A stretch of 64,000 nucleotides of DNA from Brassicibacter mesophilus. GTDB lineage: Bacteria; Bacillota; Clostridia; Tissierellales; Proteiniboraceae. The position numbers were made by a program, and so were the translations under genes. The DNA lies in assembly GCF_050433385.1 (NCBI RefSeq), contig NZ_JBNPXI010000002.1, forward strand, positions 1 to 64,000. The letters run 5' to 3'. A model generated the notes under the pieces. That model did no database searches. It had not been told where the DNA came from and saw only the letters and a list, made by a program, of their open reading frames with translations. Position 1 is the stretch's first letter; the number at the start of each line of letters is the position of its first letter. Below are positions 38,317-47,163 of this stretch, in pieces.

Positions 38317-38410
38317 ACTTAACATGGTATTTTAACAAGGAGGCTTGTGGGGCATTTTTAGGACAAAATCAGCGCGCCACATCCCTTTACCGGAAGCAAA
38401 GGTTCCGCAT
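38317..38410 (+). repeat. attC-like site, left half
   Basis: ACTTAAC (38317-38323) and an inner part with CTTTACCGGAAGCAAAGG, also seen inside 32846-32989. No right core. Confidence 0.4.
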
Positions 38411-38494
38411 GATGGGGTATTCCTTTTAGATATTAAATAAAAACTAGGATGATTTTAAGTAAATAATTGAGACATAAGAAAAGAAGAGAGTTAT

Positions 38495-38989
38495 ATGATG
38501 AAAGTTTTAGTTGAGAAATTGCATTATGAAAAGAAATTAGTTCTAAATCATTTAATGGAACTCTATAACTATGATTTTAGTGAATTCGAGAATACTGATG
38601 TAAATGAATTTGGCTTATACGGATATAAATATATAGATCAATATTGGACTGATGAGGATAGATATCCTTATATTATTAGAGTAGACGGAAAAATTGCTGG
38701 ATTTGTTTTAGTGCGTATTATAGGCATAAACTCAAATGGAATAAAACAATATTCAATAGCTGAATTCTTTGTACTAAAAAAATATAGACGTAAATCAATA
38801 GGAAAAAAAGCTGCTTTTGAAATTTTCAATACATTTTATGGCGAATGGAAGATTGGACAAATTGAAAGTAATATCACAGCATATAGATTTTGGGTAAATG
38901 TTATTAGTGATTATACAAATGGAAATTTTAATGAAATTAGAGAAGTGGATTGGGATGGACCAATGCAAATTTTTATGTCTAAAAAATAG
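38495..38989 (+). CDS. GNAT acetyltransferase (164 aa)
   Basis: Two ATG codons in tandem (38495, 38498) behind AAGAGAG; either may serve. GNAT features: YPYIIRVDGKIAGFVLVR, QYSIAEFFVLKKYRRKSIGKKAA (motif A), WKIGQIESNITAYRFW. It is the intact relative of the fragment at 13665-13953. DUF3795 follows after 61 bp with no attC between, so the two may form one cassette. Confidence 0.85.
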   Translation: MMKVLVEKLHYEKKLVLNHLMELYNYDFSEFENTDVNEFGLYGYKYIDQYWTDEDRYPYIIRVDGKIAGFVLVRIIGINSNGIKQYSIAEFFVLKKYRRKSIGKKAAFEIFNTFYGEWKIGQIESNITAYRFWVNVISDYTNGNFNEIREVDWDGPMQIFMSKK

Positions 38990-39050
38990 TATAGAAAGTT
39001 ACAATTCAAGTGTTATTGATTTGATATTAAAAATAAGAGGTGTTTTTCCA

Positions 39051-39356
39051 ATGGAGAAAAATGTAGGGGTGTGCGGATGTATTTGTAGTGATTGTAGGCT
39101 TTACGGGTTAAATTGCAAAGGATGTCATGCTATAGAAGGAAAAGCATGTTGGTTGAATGAAGTAGGACTTGATATCTGCGATTTTTACGAGTGCAGTGTA
39201 ATTAAAAAAGGATTAATCCATTGTGGTGAATGTACAGAAATTCCCTGTCAAAAGTTTTGGGAGAACAAAAACCCTAAGTGGACAAAAGAAGAACATAAAA
39301 AAATAGTAGAAGAGAGGGTTGTCTTACTAAAAGGATTAAGACAGAGCAAAAAATAG
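39051..39356 (+). CDS. DUF3795 cysteine-rich protein (101 aa)
   Basis: ATG 39051 behind AAGAGGTG. Cys pattern CGCICSDCRLYGLNCKGCHA at the start, then CDFYECSVI and HCGECTEIPC, the DUF3795 layout that probably binds zinc or an iron-sulfur centre. Function unknown. Close behind the GNAT gene. Confidence 0.8.
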   Translation: MEKNVGVCGCICSDCRLYGLNCKGCHAIEGKACWLNEVGLDICDFYECSVIKKGLIHCGECTEIPCQKFWENKNPKWTKEEHKKIVEERVVLLKGLRQSKK

Positions 39357-39385
39357 GTCATTAGAAAAACGGCGTATTTCTGTCA

Positions 39386-39527
39386 TGATAATTACAGAGA
39401 GCAATGTAGCAGATTCCCAGTTCATTAAGGCGATTTAGTGTGATAAAGCGGAGTAACCTCCTGAGAAAGGAAAGCAAAAGAGCAGTCCGCAACATAAAGT
39501 GAATTCTGTAGCGTCGTAATGTTAATC
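39386..39527 (+). repeat. Degenerate attC-like site
   Basis: TGATAAT (39386-39392) and GTTAATC (39521-39527); short arms TTACAGAG and TTCTGTAG. Confidence 0.45.
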
Positions 39528-39544
39528 CGAATTGGAGGTTAAGT

Positions 39545-40095
39545 ATGATCATTGAAGACAAAAGAATAGAAGGAAAAAATATAACATGGGTACTTCGCTG
39601 TCCAATAAAATATGATACAATTGAATTATCTAAATTAAGAGTCAAAATTGATGGAGAAACAGAAAATCTTGATAGGGAACCTGGGGCGAAGATTTATTGA
39701 CACCAGAAGATTTTGAAAAACTTATTTATGAAGATTCAATAGCAGAAAAAACTATATTTTTAGTTGCAGAAGTAGAAGGTAAAATTGTAGGATTTACCCG
39801 TTGTAAAGGAAGCAGACTAAGTAGATTTAGACATAAAGCAGAATTTGGAATATGTATATTAAAGGAATACTGGGGTCATGGAATTGGTAAAGTACTACTG
39901 GAAAATATTCTGATGTGGGCAGATACTGTAGGGATTGAAAAAATTTCATTAACTGTGGTGCAGACAAATACAAAAGCAATTCAATTATATAAAAATTATG
40001 GATTTGAAGAAGAGGGATTATTAATAAAAGATCGTATTCATAAAGATGGAAACTACTATAATACAGTAATAATGGGAAGAGTATTAGAAGAATAG
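39545..40095 (+). pseudogene. GNAT acetyltransferase with one frameshift
   Basis: GGAGG before ATG. The N-terminus (IIEDKRIEGKNITWVLR) runs in one frame to GGGG near 39684 and stops at 39698-39700; the main GNAT core (FLVAEVEGKIVGFTRC, LKEYWGHGIGKVLL, AIQLYKNYGFEEEG) is in another. One inserted or lost base explains the break, so phase variation at the G-run is conceivable. Confidence 0.8.
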
Positions 40096-40168
40096 ATTAA
40101 CAACAAACATAATATTCTTTTATTTATATCAAATTTCTGGCTAATGAAGAGGCTACACTTGTCAATGC

Positions 40169-40287
40169 ACATAGCATTGCAGAATTGTTTGTGCTGGTGT
40201 AGTTTAAGCCTTAGAAGAAGCAAAGGTTGGCATTTTTTGCGAGGTGAAAGGTAGGGGTTAGCCGACCATCCATACGGAGCGTTGTGC
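40169..40287 (+). repeat. attC-like site
   Basis: ACATAGC (40169-40175) to GTTGTGC (40281-40287); inner GCATTGCAG matches the arm of 3664-3788. Confidence 0.5.
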
Positions 40288-40511
40288 CGCTTGATGAAAC
40301 AAATGAGCGAAGCGTTATTTGGAATAGAGGTGAACTAAAAAATATTGGGATATTACAAATAATAGGACATACTCCTTGTAAAGAAAATGAGCCTTTTTAT
40401 GATGAAAAAAGTAATACTTGGAATATAGATACAGGAGGAGGGTATGGAGGAAATTTGACAGCACTACGATTAAGTGTTGATAGTTCACAATATCGTACTA
40501 AAAGAATGTAG
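40284..40511 (+). pseudogene. Metallophosphoesterase C-terminal fragment
   Basis: QIIGHTPCKENEP (a GHT metal motif) and NIDTGGGYGGNLTALRLS are the end of a calcineurin-like phosphoesterase. The N-terminal metal-binding motifs are absent because it starts right at an attC core. Confidence 0.6.
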
Positions 40512-40539
40512 GATATCGTGAACTGTAAGAACGTTAGTG
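40482..40539 (+). repeat. attC-like site, left core lost
   Basis: Right core GTTAGTG (40533-40539); arms AGTTCAC and GTGAACT pair, but the left core was replaced by the phosphoesterase fragment. Confidence 0.5.
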
Positions 40540-40706
40540 AAAATAGTACATCAATTAAAGTTTCAGTTTAGCTCTAAATTTTTTATCAATGTGAATTTGT
40601 ATAGCCTGATGTAAAAATGAAATACTATGGACACTTTGTGAAAAAAACAGTTGTTGCCAACGAGACTATTGAAGAAAATGTTAAATTATTGAAATGGGGG
40701 AGTTAT

Positions 40707-41918
40707 ATGGAAAAGTCAATAATAAGAAGTTTTGAAATATTAAGATTAGAAGAAAATTTAAAACTAGGAAGTACTGAGGCTTTGGAAAGATTTTGGGCGA
40801 ATATTGAAGAAAAAGGCTCACCAATAATAGAAACCTTACCAGAAGATTTAGAGCATAGCCTAGTGACTTTTATTTATAAGGAAGATGATAAAGTAGAAAA
40901 TGTTTTACTTATACCTGAAATTGAAGATTGCAAATTTTTAGACTATAAATTGGAAAGATTGTTAAATACAAATCTATGGTATTTAAGCTGTAAGATTAGA
41001 AACGATATACGCTTTCAATATTGTTTTTCTGTAAATGATCCACTTGATGATGATTGGGATAGTAGATTTGAAAAAATTATACATGATAATCTTAATAAAA
41101 ATTTTTTATTTATTGAAGATGAAGAAGAAAACGAGATATTATCATATGTTGTAATGCCTCATGCAGAAGAATTTTTTTGGGTAAAGGAAAATATTGATGT
41201 TCCTAAAGGGGATTTGAACGAATATAGATATAAAAGTGAAAGTTTAGATGAAGAAATGAGACTAAGAATTTATATTCCACATGGATATAAAGAAACTAAT
41301 AAGCCGTATAAGTTTTTAGTATTAACAGATGGGGATGAATATATTAACATACTTTCAGCAAAATTAGTATTAGACAACTTAATATCAGATAATAAAATAC
41401 CACCTATTGTTGTATTATTTATTGATTCTACTGATTCAAGAGAAGAAGAATTATCTTGCAATGACACTTATGTGAATGCTATTGTTAGTGAAGTTATTCC
41501 TTGGTTTAGGAATAATTATAACATATCAACCGAAGCTAAAAATGGAATAATTGGAGGACTTAGCTTAGGAGGGCTTACTGCTGCATATGTAGGTTTAAAA
41601 CATTCAGAAATTTTTGGCAATGTGCTTTCTCAATCGGGATCATTTTGGTACAAGCCTGATGAATATAAAGAACCCGAAAGTACTTGTTGGATTAGTTCAG
41701 AATTTAATAAGCTAGAAAGGTTGCCTCTTAAATTTTATTTAAATGTAGGCATACTAGAAGAAAAAGACAATATGATTGGTGTGAATAAAATATTAAGAGA
41801 TGTGTTAGAAACAAAGGAATATGACGTTGAATATGAAGAATTTAAAGGTGGACATGATTACTTATGTTGGGGAGAAACTTTGGCAAATGGTTTAATCTCA
41901 CTTATTGGAATAAAATAA
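40707..41918 (+). CDS. Enterochelin-esterase-like alpha/beta hydrolase (403 aa)
   Basis: ATG 40707 behind GGGGGAG; an earlier ATG (40617) lacks such a site. An N-terminal Fes-type domain (to about residue 175) is followed by an esterase domain: YKFLVLTDGDEY, the nucleophile elbow GGLSLGG, and a C-terminal GGHDYLCW with the catalytic His. No signal peptide. Fes hydrolyses ferric siderophore trilactones; no siderophore genes lie nearby. Large for a cassette gene. Confidence 0.85.
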   Translation: MEKSIIRSFEILRLEENLKLGSTEALERFWANIEEKGSPIIETLPEDLEHSLVTFIYKEDDKVENVLLIPEIEDCKFLDYKLERLLNTNLWYLSCKIRNDIRFQYCFSVNDPLDDDWDSRFEKIIHDNLNKNFLFIEDEEENEILSYVVMPHAEEFFWVKENIDVPKGDLNEYRYKSESLDEEMRLRIYIPHGYKETNKPYKFLVLTDGDEYINILSAKLVLDNLISDNKIPPIVVLFIDSTDSREEELSCNDTYVNAIVSEVIPWFRNNYNISTEAKNGIIGGLSLGGLTAAYVGLKHSEIFGNVLSQSGSFWYKPDEYKEPESTCWISSEFNKLERLPLKFYLNVGILEEKDNMIGVNKILRDVLETKEYDVEYEEFKGGHDYLCWGETLANGLISLIGIK

Positions 41919-41934
41919 AATTTTAAAAATTCTC

Positions 41935-42060
41935 ATATAACAAACAAAAATCAAAAATAGTTATAGGTACAGCCAACGAATAAAGGATAGTACAAATATG
42001 CTACTCCTATTAACAAAACCTTGCTGGCTACGCTAACGCTAGGCACTTTCGAAAGCTAAA
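41935..42060 (+). repeat. attC-like site,  right core missing
   Basis: ATATAAC (41935-41941) after the esterase, then a GCTACGCTAACGCTAGGCAC segment; no good right core (ACGTAATTT at most). Confidence 0.35.
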
Positions 42061-42121
42061 TTTTATACGTAATTTGAGATTAAACAAGTGTAGCTTAAAT
42101 TTTTTGAAAGTGGTGATATTA

Positions 42122-42886
42122 TTGAAGCAAGTATTTGTATCAAGCTTAAGGGAAGAATCAACTAGAATATTTGAAATTGCTGAGGAATTTAATTTAGGAG
42201 TTGAGATATTAGGATTTATACAGCCTTACATGATAGAGAACTATAGAGAGAAAATTGAGATAACTAAAAATAAATTGATTAATGTTAAACAATGTTCCTT
42301 GCATGGACCGTTTCTTGACTTATCTCCAGCTAGCAAAGACCCAGAGATAGTTGATGTAGTAAAGAAAAGATTTATGAAAGCCTACAATACCGCTAAAAGG
42401 TTAGATGCTAAGCACTTGATATTTCATGCAGGATATATTCCTAAAGCATATTTTCCAGAAGATTGGTTAAAGGCATCAATAGATTTTTGGAAGGATTTCT
42501 TATGCCAACTTGATGGTAATATTGAAATACATATAGAAAATGTATGTGAAGATGATTATTTGCTAATTAACGATTTGATAGAAGCTGTAGATAGTCCGAT
42601 ATTTTCAGCTTGTCTTGATATTGGCCACGTGAACGTTAATTCACAAAAAACAATTGTTGATTGGATTAAAGGATTGAATACAAAAATAAAGTATGTTCAC
42701 CTTCATAATAATGATGGTATAAATGATGGTCATTTTGGATTATGTAGAGGAATGATTAATATCTTTAATGTATTGGAATCACTCGAAATATATGCACCTA
42801 ACTCAAAATGGTCACTTGAAACGAAACTTAGTGAAACTGAAGAATCTGTTTTATGGCTCGAGGCAAATAGCTTTATTAAAAGATAG
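42122..42886 (+). CDS. Sugar-phosphate isomerase/epimerase-like TIM barrel (254 aa)
   Basis: TTG 42122 is 6 bases after AAGTGGTG. AP-endonuclase-2-type barrel: CSLHGPFLDLSP, LIFHAGY, IHIENV, ACLDIGHVNVN, KYVHLHNNDG and a final LETKL, giving the expected His/Glu/Asp metal site. Such enzymes isomerise sugars or keto-sugars; substrate unknown. Distinct from the DUF692 barrel at 24675. Confidence 0.8.
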   Translation: MKQVFVSSLREESTRIFEIAEEFNLGVEILGFIQPYMIENYREKIEITKNKLINVKQCSLHGPFLDLSPASKDPEIVDVVKKRFMKAYNTAKRLDAKHLIFHAGYIPKAYFPEDWLKASIDFWKDFLCQLDGNIEIHIENVCEDDYLLINDLIEAVDSPIFSACLDIGHVNVNSQKTIVDWIKGLNTKIKYVHLHNNDGINDGHFGLCRGMINIFNVLESLEIYAPNSKWSLETKLSETEESVLWLEANSFIKR

Positions 42887-42988
42887 TATTTGTGTTCATA
42901 AATAATGTCTCTGAATACTCTTCTATTCTGGAAGAATAGTAAAGAATACTAGATTAGCCTATGCTTTAATTGAAATGACTAAAACTGT

Positions 42989-43050
42989 GCATAACAATTC
43001 ATTCCAATCCGCTAAGGCTTGTGGGATGTCTTGAACGGGAGACGTTGAAT
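42989..43050 (+). repeat. Short attC-like site
   Basis: GCATAAC (42989-42995) to GTTGAAT (43044-43050), 62 bp. Arms are weak. Confidence 0.5.
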
Positions 43051-43096
43051 GAAATTTGTAGTTCGTTAATATAGATTAGTTGAAGAGGAGAAGAAA

Positions 43097-43588
43097 ATGA
43101 TAGAATTAAATACTTTCGGCAAAGAAATAAATGGTGGTTTTAGAGAAAGAAATAGAGCTGCAGGCGTAGTGTTAAATGATAAAAAAGAAATAATTCTAAT
43201 GAATTTAACAAACATGTATTTTCATATGTTACCAGGAGGTGGAGTGGATTCAAATGAAAATATGGAAGAAGCATTGTATAGAGAGTTAAAAGAGGAAACA
43301 GGCGCAAATATTAAAATTATTAGTGAGTTAGGGATAGTTGTTGAAAACTTAGAACAAAGGAAAATGAAGCAAATTACATATTTTTATCTTACAAAAGTAG
43401 TTGGAGAAATTCATGAGCCTAATTTCATGCCAGATGAATTAGAACAAGGGTATCAAGTAGAATGGTATTCCATAGATAAGGCTATAAAAATCCTCGAGGA
43501 AGAAAATGAGTATGAGGAGTACATAAAACAAAGAGAATTAGAGGCAATCAAAGAAGCAAAAAAATACTTAGAGGAAAATAATTTATAA
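43097..43588 (+). CDS. NUDIX hydrolase (163 aa)
   Basis: GAAGAGGAG before ATG. Perfect Nudix box: from GGGVDSNENMEEAL (starting at residue 47) to REL-EETG, carrying the metal-binding glutamates. It hydrolyses a nucleoside-diphosphate-linked compound; which one cannot be said. Last intact cassette of the array. Confidence 0.92.
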   Translation: MIELNTFGKEINGGFRERNRAAGVVLNDKKEIILMNLTNMYFHMLPGGGVDSNENMEEALYRELKEETGANIKIISELGIVVENLEQRKMKQITYFYLTKVVGEIHEPNFMPDELEQGYQVEWYSIDKAIKILEEENEYEEYIKQRELEAIKEAKKYLEENNL

Positions 43589-43598
43589 TTTAAACTTT

Positions 43599-43734
43599 GT
43601 CAAACAAGGCAGCTCCGTTCGTTTCGTACTGAAAAAATGTGGCATACAATTGCTTCATTGGGTGAAATGCACCTCTTACGAATAGGGGTTATATGAGTCC
43701 AGTGCAGAAATGTTAGAGATGCTAAACATCAGTG
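43599..43734 (+). repeat. Degenerate attC-like site before intron copy e
   Basis: GTCAAAC (43599-43605) and ATCAGTG (43728-43734); intron-like GTGCACT starts at 43732. This is the last attC-like site seen. Confidence 0.45.
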
Positions 43735-43800
43735 CACTAAACAAAGCTTGGTATTATTGACAAGGTGAAAATCCTTGTAAGGAAAGATCTAGATATTTAC
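43732..43800 (+). mobile_element. Group II intron 5' fragment (copy e)
   Basis: GTGCACTAAACAAAGCTTGG, then AAGGTGAAAATCCTTG, the domain I element with its stem. About 70 bp remain. Confidence 0.6.
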
Positions 43801-43850
43801 CATACATTAACTTTATATGAAGTAACTTAAATTAAAAGGGGTATATTAAT

Positions 43851-43970
43851 ATGAAATATGATAATAAACAAGGTGTACCATCACTGGAAGAAGCAAAGGT
43901 AACTTTAAAAGAGGCTGAGAAATTAAATCATGGTGGTTGGTTCAAGCATTCAATTGCACGAAATGATTGA
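43851..43970 (+). pseudogene. HD-type phosphohydrolase start, truncated
   Basis: GGGG lies 8-11 bases before ATG. The product (VPSLEEAKVTLKEAEKLN then WFKHSIA) looks like the beginning of an HD hydrolase, with a stop at 43968. Confidence 0.4.
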
Positions 43971-44018
43971 TAAAGACGGAACTCCAATTAAGGAATATGT
44001 TAATAACTAAATTATGGA

Positions 44019-44273
44019 TTATCGTAATTCTTTAGGAATATAAATCAAAAAATAATATAGAAACAACACTGAATACATTTCAAACTTGAAAGAATCATTA
44101 CTAAAATTGTTAAGCCATCCATAGACAAGAATAGGAACAATAGTAACTACAAACATAGTTAGGTTATATCTACGAACTGTTTTAAATTTTTTAATAAGTT
44201 TTGCTTTAAGTTTAAATTGTTTATCTAATAGAAAAACGATTAAAACTGGTAGTACAACAAAGAGAAAATTCAT
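44019..44273 (-). CDS. Small membrane protein (84 aa)
   Basis: AAGGATG is about 12 bases before the ATG at 44273. Three hydrophobic stretches (residues 2-16, 38-54, 66-79) with a basic loop between the first two. First minus-strand gene after the array; function unknown, perhaps truncated. Confidence 0.45.
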   Translation of the reverse strand: MNFLFVVLPVLIVFLLDKQFKLKAKLIKKFKTVRRYNLTMFVVTIVPILVYGWLNNFSNDSFKFEMYSVLFLYYFLIYIPKELR

Positions 44274-44331
44274 ATGTACAACACATCCTTATTAACTAAT
44301 TACCAAAATATTATATAAGTAAAAGAATAAG

Positions 44332-44640
44332 TTGTCTACATTAAGTTTACAATTAGCGCCAAATAGCTTAACTTCTCCTATTTTGCATGCATTTAATTAT
44401 AACATTTTGCAAGTAATGCAAATACTAATTAAAATTGATTTCGGAGGACTAAGAAAGAACAAAGAAGTTGTCTCTGAAAAACAAACTATATATTCAATAG
44501 CTTTATTTATAGTAGCTGAGACTTTTGTACTTTCAAGGGGGATGGAGGTTAAAAAAGGTTTTTGGATTGCAATAATTTTTGGAATGCTTATTTCTGCGCC
44601 GCTTATGTTAATATTTGCTAAACTTCTTACATTAAAATAA
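44332..44640 (+). pseudogene. GerAB-like spore germination permease fragment
   Basis: From about 44460 the frame reads EKQTIYSIALFIVAETFVLSR and then a second membrane helix, resembling the start of endospore germination permeases (GerAB/YndE, APC fold). It stops after two helices of the usual ten, and the start has no good ATG. It hints that the host makes spores. Confidence 0.5.
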
Positions 44641-44740
44641 AGAAAGTATTTCCTTCAATAGAACTTAAATAAGACATAAAAACAGATGGTACAAACGAAT
44701 ATATAAGAGTGATCCAGGACATTACTTGCAAAGCTTTTCG

Positions 44741-44949
44741 CTAGCTACAGATATTTTTCATGACATTGGAAAAGCAAAGATCGAAAAAAGAATTCTAGGT
44801 AAAAAAGGAAAGCTTACAGAAAAAGAAAAAAACTTATTGATATGCACCCAATCCATAGTGAAAAATACCTAGAGAATGTAAATAACCTTAAGCATTTAAA
44901 AAATGTAGTTAGGGCACATCATGAAAGATGGGATGGGAATGGATATTAG
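44741..44949 (+). pseudogene. HD-GYP domain fragment
   Basis: LATDIFHDIGKAKI (the HD motif), then after a frameshift near 44840 MHPIHSEKYLENV and VRAHHERWDGNGY, the classic HD-GYP core of c-di-GMP phosphodiesterases. No ends, dead. Confidence 0.75.
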
Positions 44950-44988
44950 AAGTGATTTCATAGCGTAGTTTTTTAGGAGGTATTTTAA

Positions 44989-45579
44989 TTGACAGGCAAA
45001 ACACATATTACAGTAGGAATTGTAGCAGGATTAACATTAGCAACAGGATATTCATTAGAAAGTGGAATAATTTTGACAGCAGCTTCAGCTATTGGATCAT
45101 TAATACCAGATCTAGATCATCCAAGAAGTAAAATAAATCAGCGGGTACTTTTATTTAAAAATAGGCTGTTTAAAATAATCACCTACTCGTGCACCGGTGC
45201 AGGGTTAATATATTTAGGAAGTTTATTAGATCCATCAATTAACAAAATGTTAAGACTTTTAGGTTTTGCATTAATTCTTGTAGGCATATCACGTCACAGG
45301 GGATTTACACATAGTCTTTTAGGACTTGTTCTCTTTTCAACTGTAGTTTATATTGGAACGTCAGAAATTAACGTACACGAGGCTTATGTAGGCTTTATAG
45401 TAGGATATGTTTCACACCTTGCTTTAGATATTATAACTACACAAGGAATAGAGTTGTTATTTCCAATAAAGAAGAACATAAGACTGCCATTAAACATAAG
45501 AACAAACCCAGCAATAGAGCGGATTATTGTGGCCACTTCAGGCATTTATTTAGGATATGTTTTGTTGCAGTATATATAA
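44989..45579 (+). CDS. YdjM-type membrane-bound metal-dependent hydrolase (196 aa)
   Basis: TTG start behind TTAGGAGG. MTGKTHITVG at the start, SLIPDLDHPRSK near residue 37-48, HRGFTHSLLG near 106, and GYVSHLALDIITTQG near 143: His/Asp sites of the YdjM/YfhO (DUF457) family set among about five membrane helices. The exact reaction is unknown. Followed by a terminator, so monocistronic. Confidence 0.85.
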   Translation: MTGKTHITVGIVAGLTLATGYSLESGIILTAASAIGSLIPDLDHPRSKINQRVLLFKNRLFKIITYSCTGAGLIYLGSLLDPSINKMLRLLGFALILVGISRHRGFTHSLLGLVLFSTVVYIGTSEINVHEAYVGFIVGYVSHLALDIITTQGIELLFPIKKNIRLPLNIRTNPAIERIIVATSGIYLGYVLLQYI

Positions 45580-45596
45580 AATAATAGTAATCTGAG

Positions 45597-45630
45597 ACCA
45601 AAGGTTAGAAAAAGAGCCTTTGGTTTTTTT
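45597..45630 (+). terminator. Intrinsic terminator of the YdjM-type gene
   Basis: ACCAAAGG/CCTTTGGT stem, then seven T residues. Confidence 0.85.
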
Positions 45631-45850
45631 ATGTCATAAAACAGCAGATATCATATGAAATGTCATCATAAATGATAATAAGTTTTTTTAAAATACCATA
45701 TCTATTTAATAAGCATTATTACTACTTTTATATTAAAACTAGGTAAAACTATAAAACATAATAAGAAATGGAACAGGAAAAGAAAGAGGATGGCGGTAAT
45801 GGCGTATCCTGATTGTGATGGAGATTCTTTTATTTTCTAAAAAATTAAGG

Positions 45851-45918
45851 GGTTGATACACAGCTAACTGTTAAGTTAGTTGTGCAACAACCTCCTAAAT
45901 AGAGTGGCTTACCACTCT
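45851..45918. terminator. Two hairpins at the end of the minus-strand gene
   Basis: A long hairpin (45851-45892: GGTTG...CAACAACC around CACAGCTAAC/GTTAGTTGTG) and AGAGTGG/CCACTCT (45901-45918) lie just past the stop of the minus gene. The T-tract is weak. 45631-45850 holds no gene I can support. Confidence 0.5.
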
Positions 45919-45922
45919 ATCA

Positions 45923-47098
45923 CTAAAATATTCTTACTTCAGGCATTCCCTCATTGTAATCTGAGTACTGTAAATGTTGGATAAGCCATTTTTCATTTTT
46001 TCTCACTAAAACTCCTGAGAATCTCATTGGTACAATAATGGTTTCTCCTTTTTCAATATGGTAAATATATTCTATAGTGTCATAAAGAGCTGTCAATAGC
46101 TTTTGTTTTGGTGACTCCTCGGAATTAAATGTATATTCATTTGAATTATTAATCCATTCAAGTATTTTTTTATCAGGTGCAATTCTTTTTAAAAATGCTT
46201 TCGTAGTAAAATAAGCAACATCACCACTAACAGATATTAATGCGTTATCTACATTAAAGTTAAAGTCCCCCCAGTATTTCCAATCTGATTCAACAATTCC
46301 TTTAGCAGCATCAACACCAAAGCAAAGCTCACCTGCATCTGTTCCTATCACTAGTAGATCCTCATTTAAAAGAAAAACTTCTTTCATATATTTATCAACA
46401 TAATTTACATCCCTATTTATATATCCATCTTGAAATACCTGAAGTGTTTTTCTTACTTCTTCATACGCTTCATTTGAATTTACTTTAGGCATTTCAAATA
46501 TATGTTTATCATAGGTTTTATCATTTAATCTATATGGCCATGTCTCTGAATCAAAGGAGAACTGCATTTGATGAAATTTCCAAGTATCATTTTCCTTTAT
46601 AAGTACGCAAGTAAACCTAAAAGGCCATGTATAATTTTCACCATATTCTGCTTGTCTTAATGTATTAGCCATCTTGCTTGCTACTTTAAGTGCACTTGTC
46701 TTACACTTTTTTTCTCCACCTAAGATTTCTTTTACTTTCTCAATAGTATCTTTAATGTGTTTATCTTCAGGTATTGTATTTTTAATAATTCCAATTGAAA
46801 CAACCCAAGCTACATTTTCATTTGCAAAAACCTTAGCTTCTTCAAATTTGAAATTTATATCTTTCCAGTAGTTATTCTCATTAGCCAGATGAGAATTTAT
46901 AAGTGTTTTTATATCATCAGTATTAAAACACCACTGTTCCATGCTACTTCCAAATACTACAAGTCCATCCTTTGAAGAAAATACTTTATTTACATAATTA
47001 TTGATCTTTCTCATATCTTTTTCCTTGTACAATTCTTGTAAACCTCCAAGAACTTCTTTTACTTCATTGATTGAATTTATATTTTTATATCTTTCCAT
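45923..47098 (-). CDS. Protein with two SnoaL-like domains (391 aa)
   Basis: GGAGGAATTA before the ATG at 47098 decides the start; the longer open frame would include terminator sequence. Two similar halves (about residues 10-180 and 200-385), each with FSSKDGLVVFGS- or NEDLLVIGTDAG-like starts and RFTCVLIKENDTWKFHQMQFS- or RFSGVLVRKNEKWLIQHLQYS-like ends, the SnoaL_3/NTF2 pattern. Such domains bind small ligands; no catalytic residues stand out. A leader with two terminators precedes it, which suggests attenuation. Confidence 0.75.
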   Translation of the reverse strand: MERYKNINSINEVKEVLGGLQELYKEKDMRKINNYVNKVFSSKDGLVVFGSSMEQWCFNTDDIKTLINSHLANENNYWKDINFKFEEAKVFANENVAWVVSIGIIKNTIPEDKHIKDTIEKVKEILGGEKKCKTSALKVASKMANTLRQAEYGENYTWPFRFTCVLIKENDTWKFHQMQFSFDSETWPYRLNDKTYDKHIFEMPKVNSNEAYEEVRKTLQVFQDGYINRDVNYVDKYMKEVFLLNEDLLVIGTDAGELCFGVDAAKGIVESDWKYWGDFNFNVDNALISVSGDVAYFTTKAFLKRIAPDKKILEWINNSNEYTFNSEESPKQKLLTALYDTIEYIYHIEKGETIIVPMRFSGVLVRKNEKWLIQHLQYSDYNEGMPEVRIF

Positions 47099-47163
47099 AA
47101 TTAATTCCTCCAAATTATTTTTTTGATTTTCATTACATGCCTTCATATTTCTTACTGCAATAC

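Noticed and set aside
1..43800. Regularly spaced palindromic repeats could suggest a CRISPR array
   Set aside because: The repeats are 60-190 bp, variable, and separated by whole genes of 300-1700 bp; no short identical repeats with 30-40 bp spacers and no cas genes are seen.
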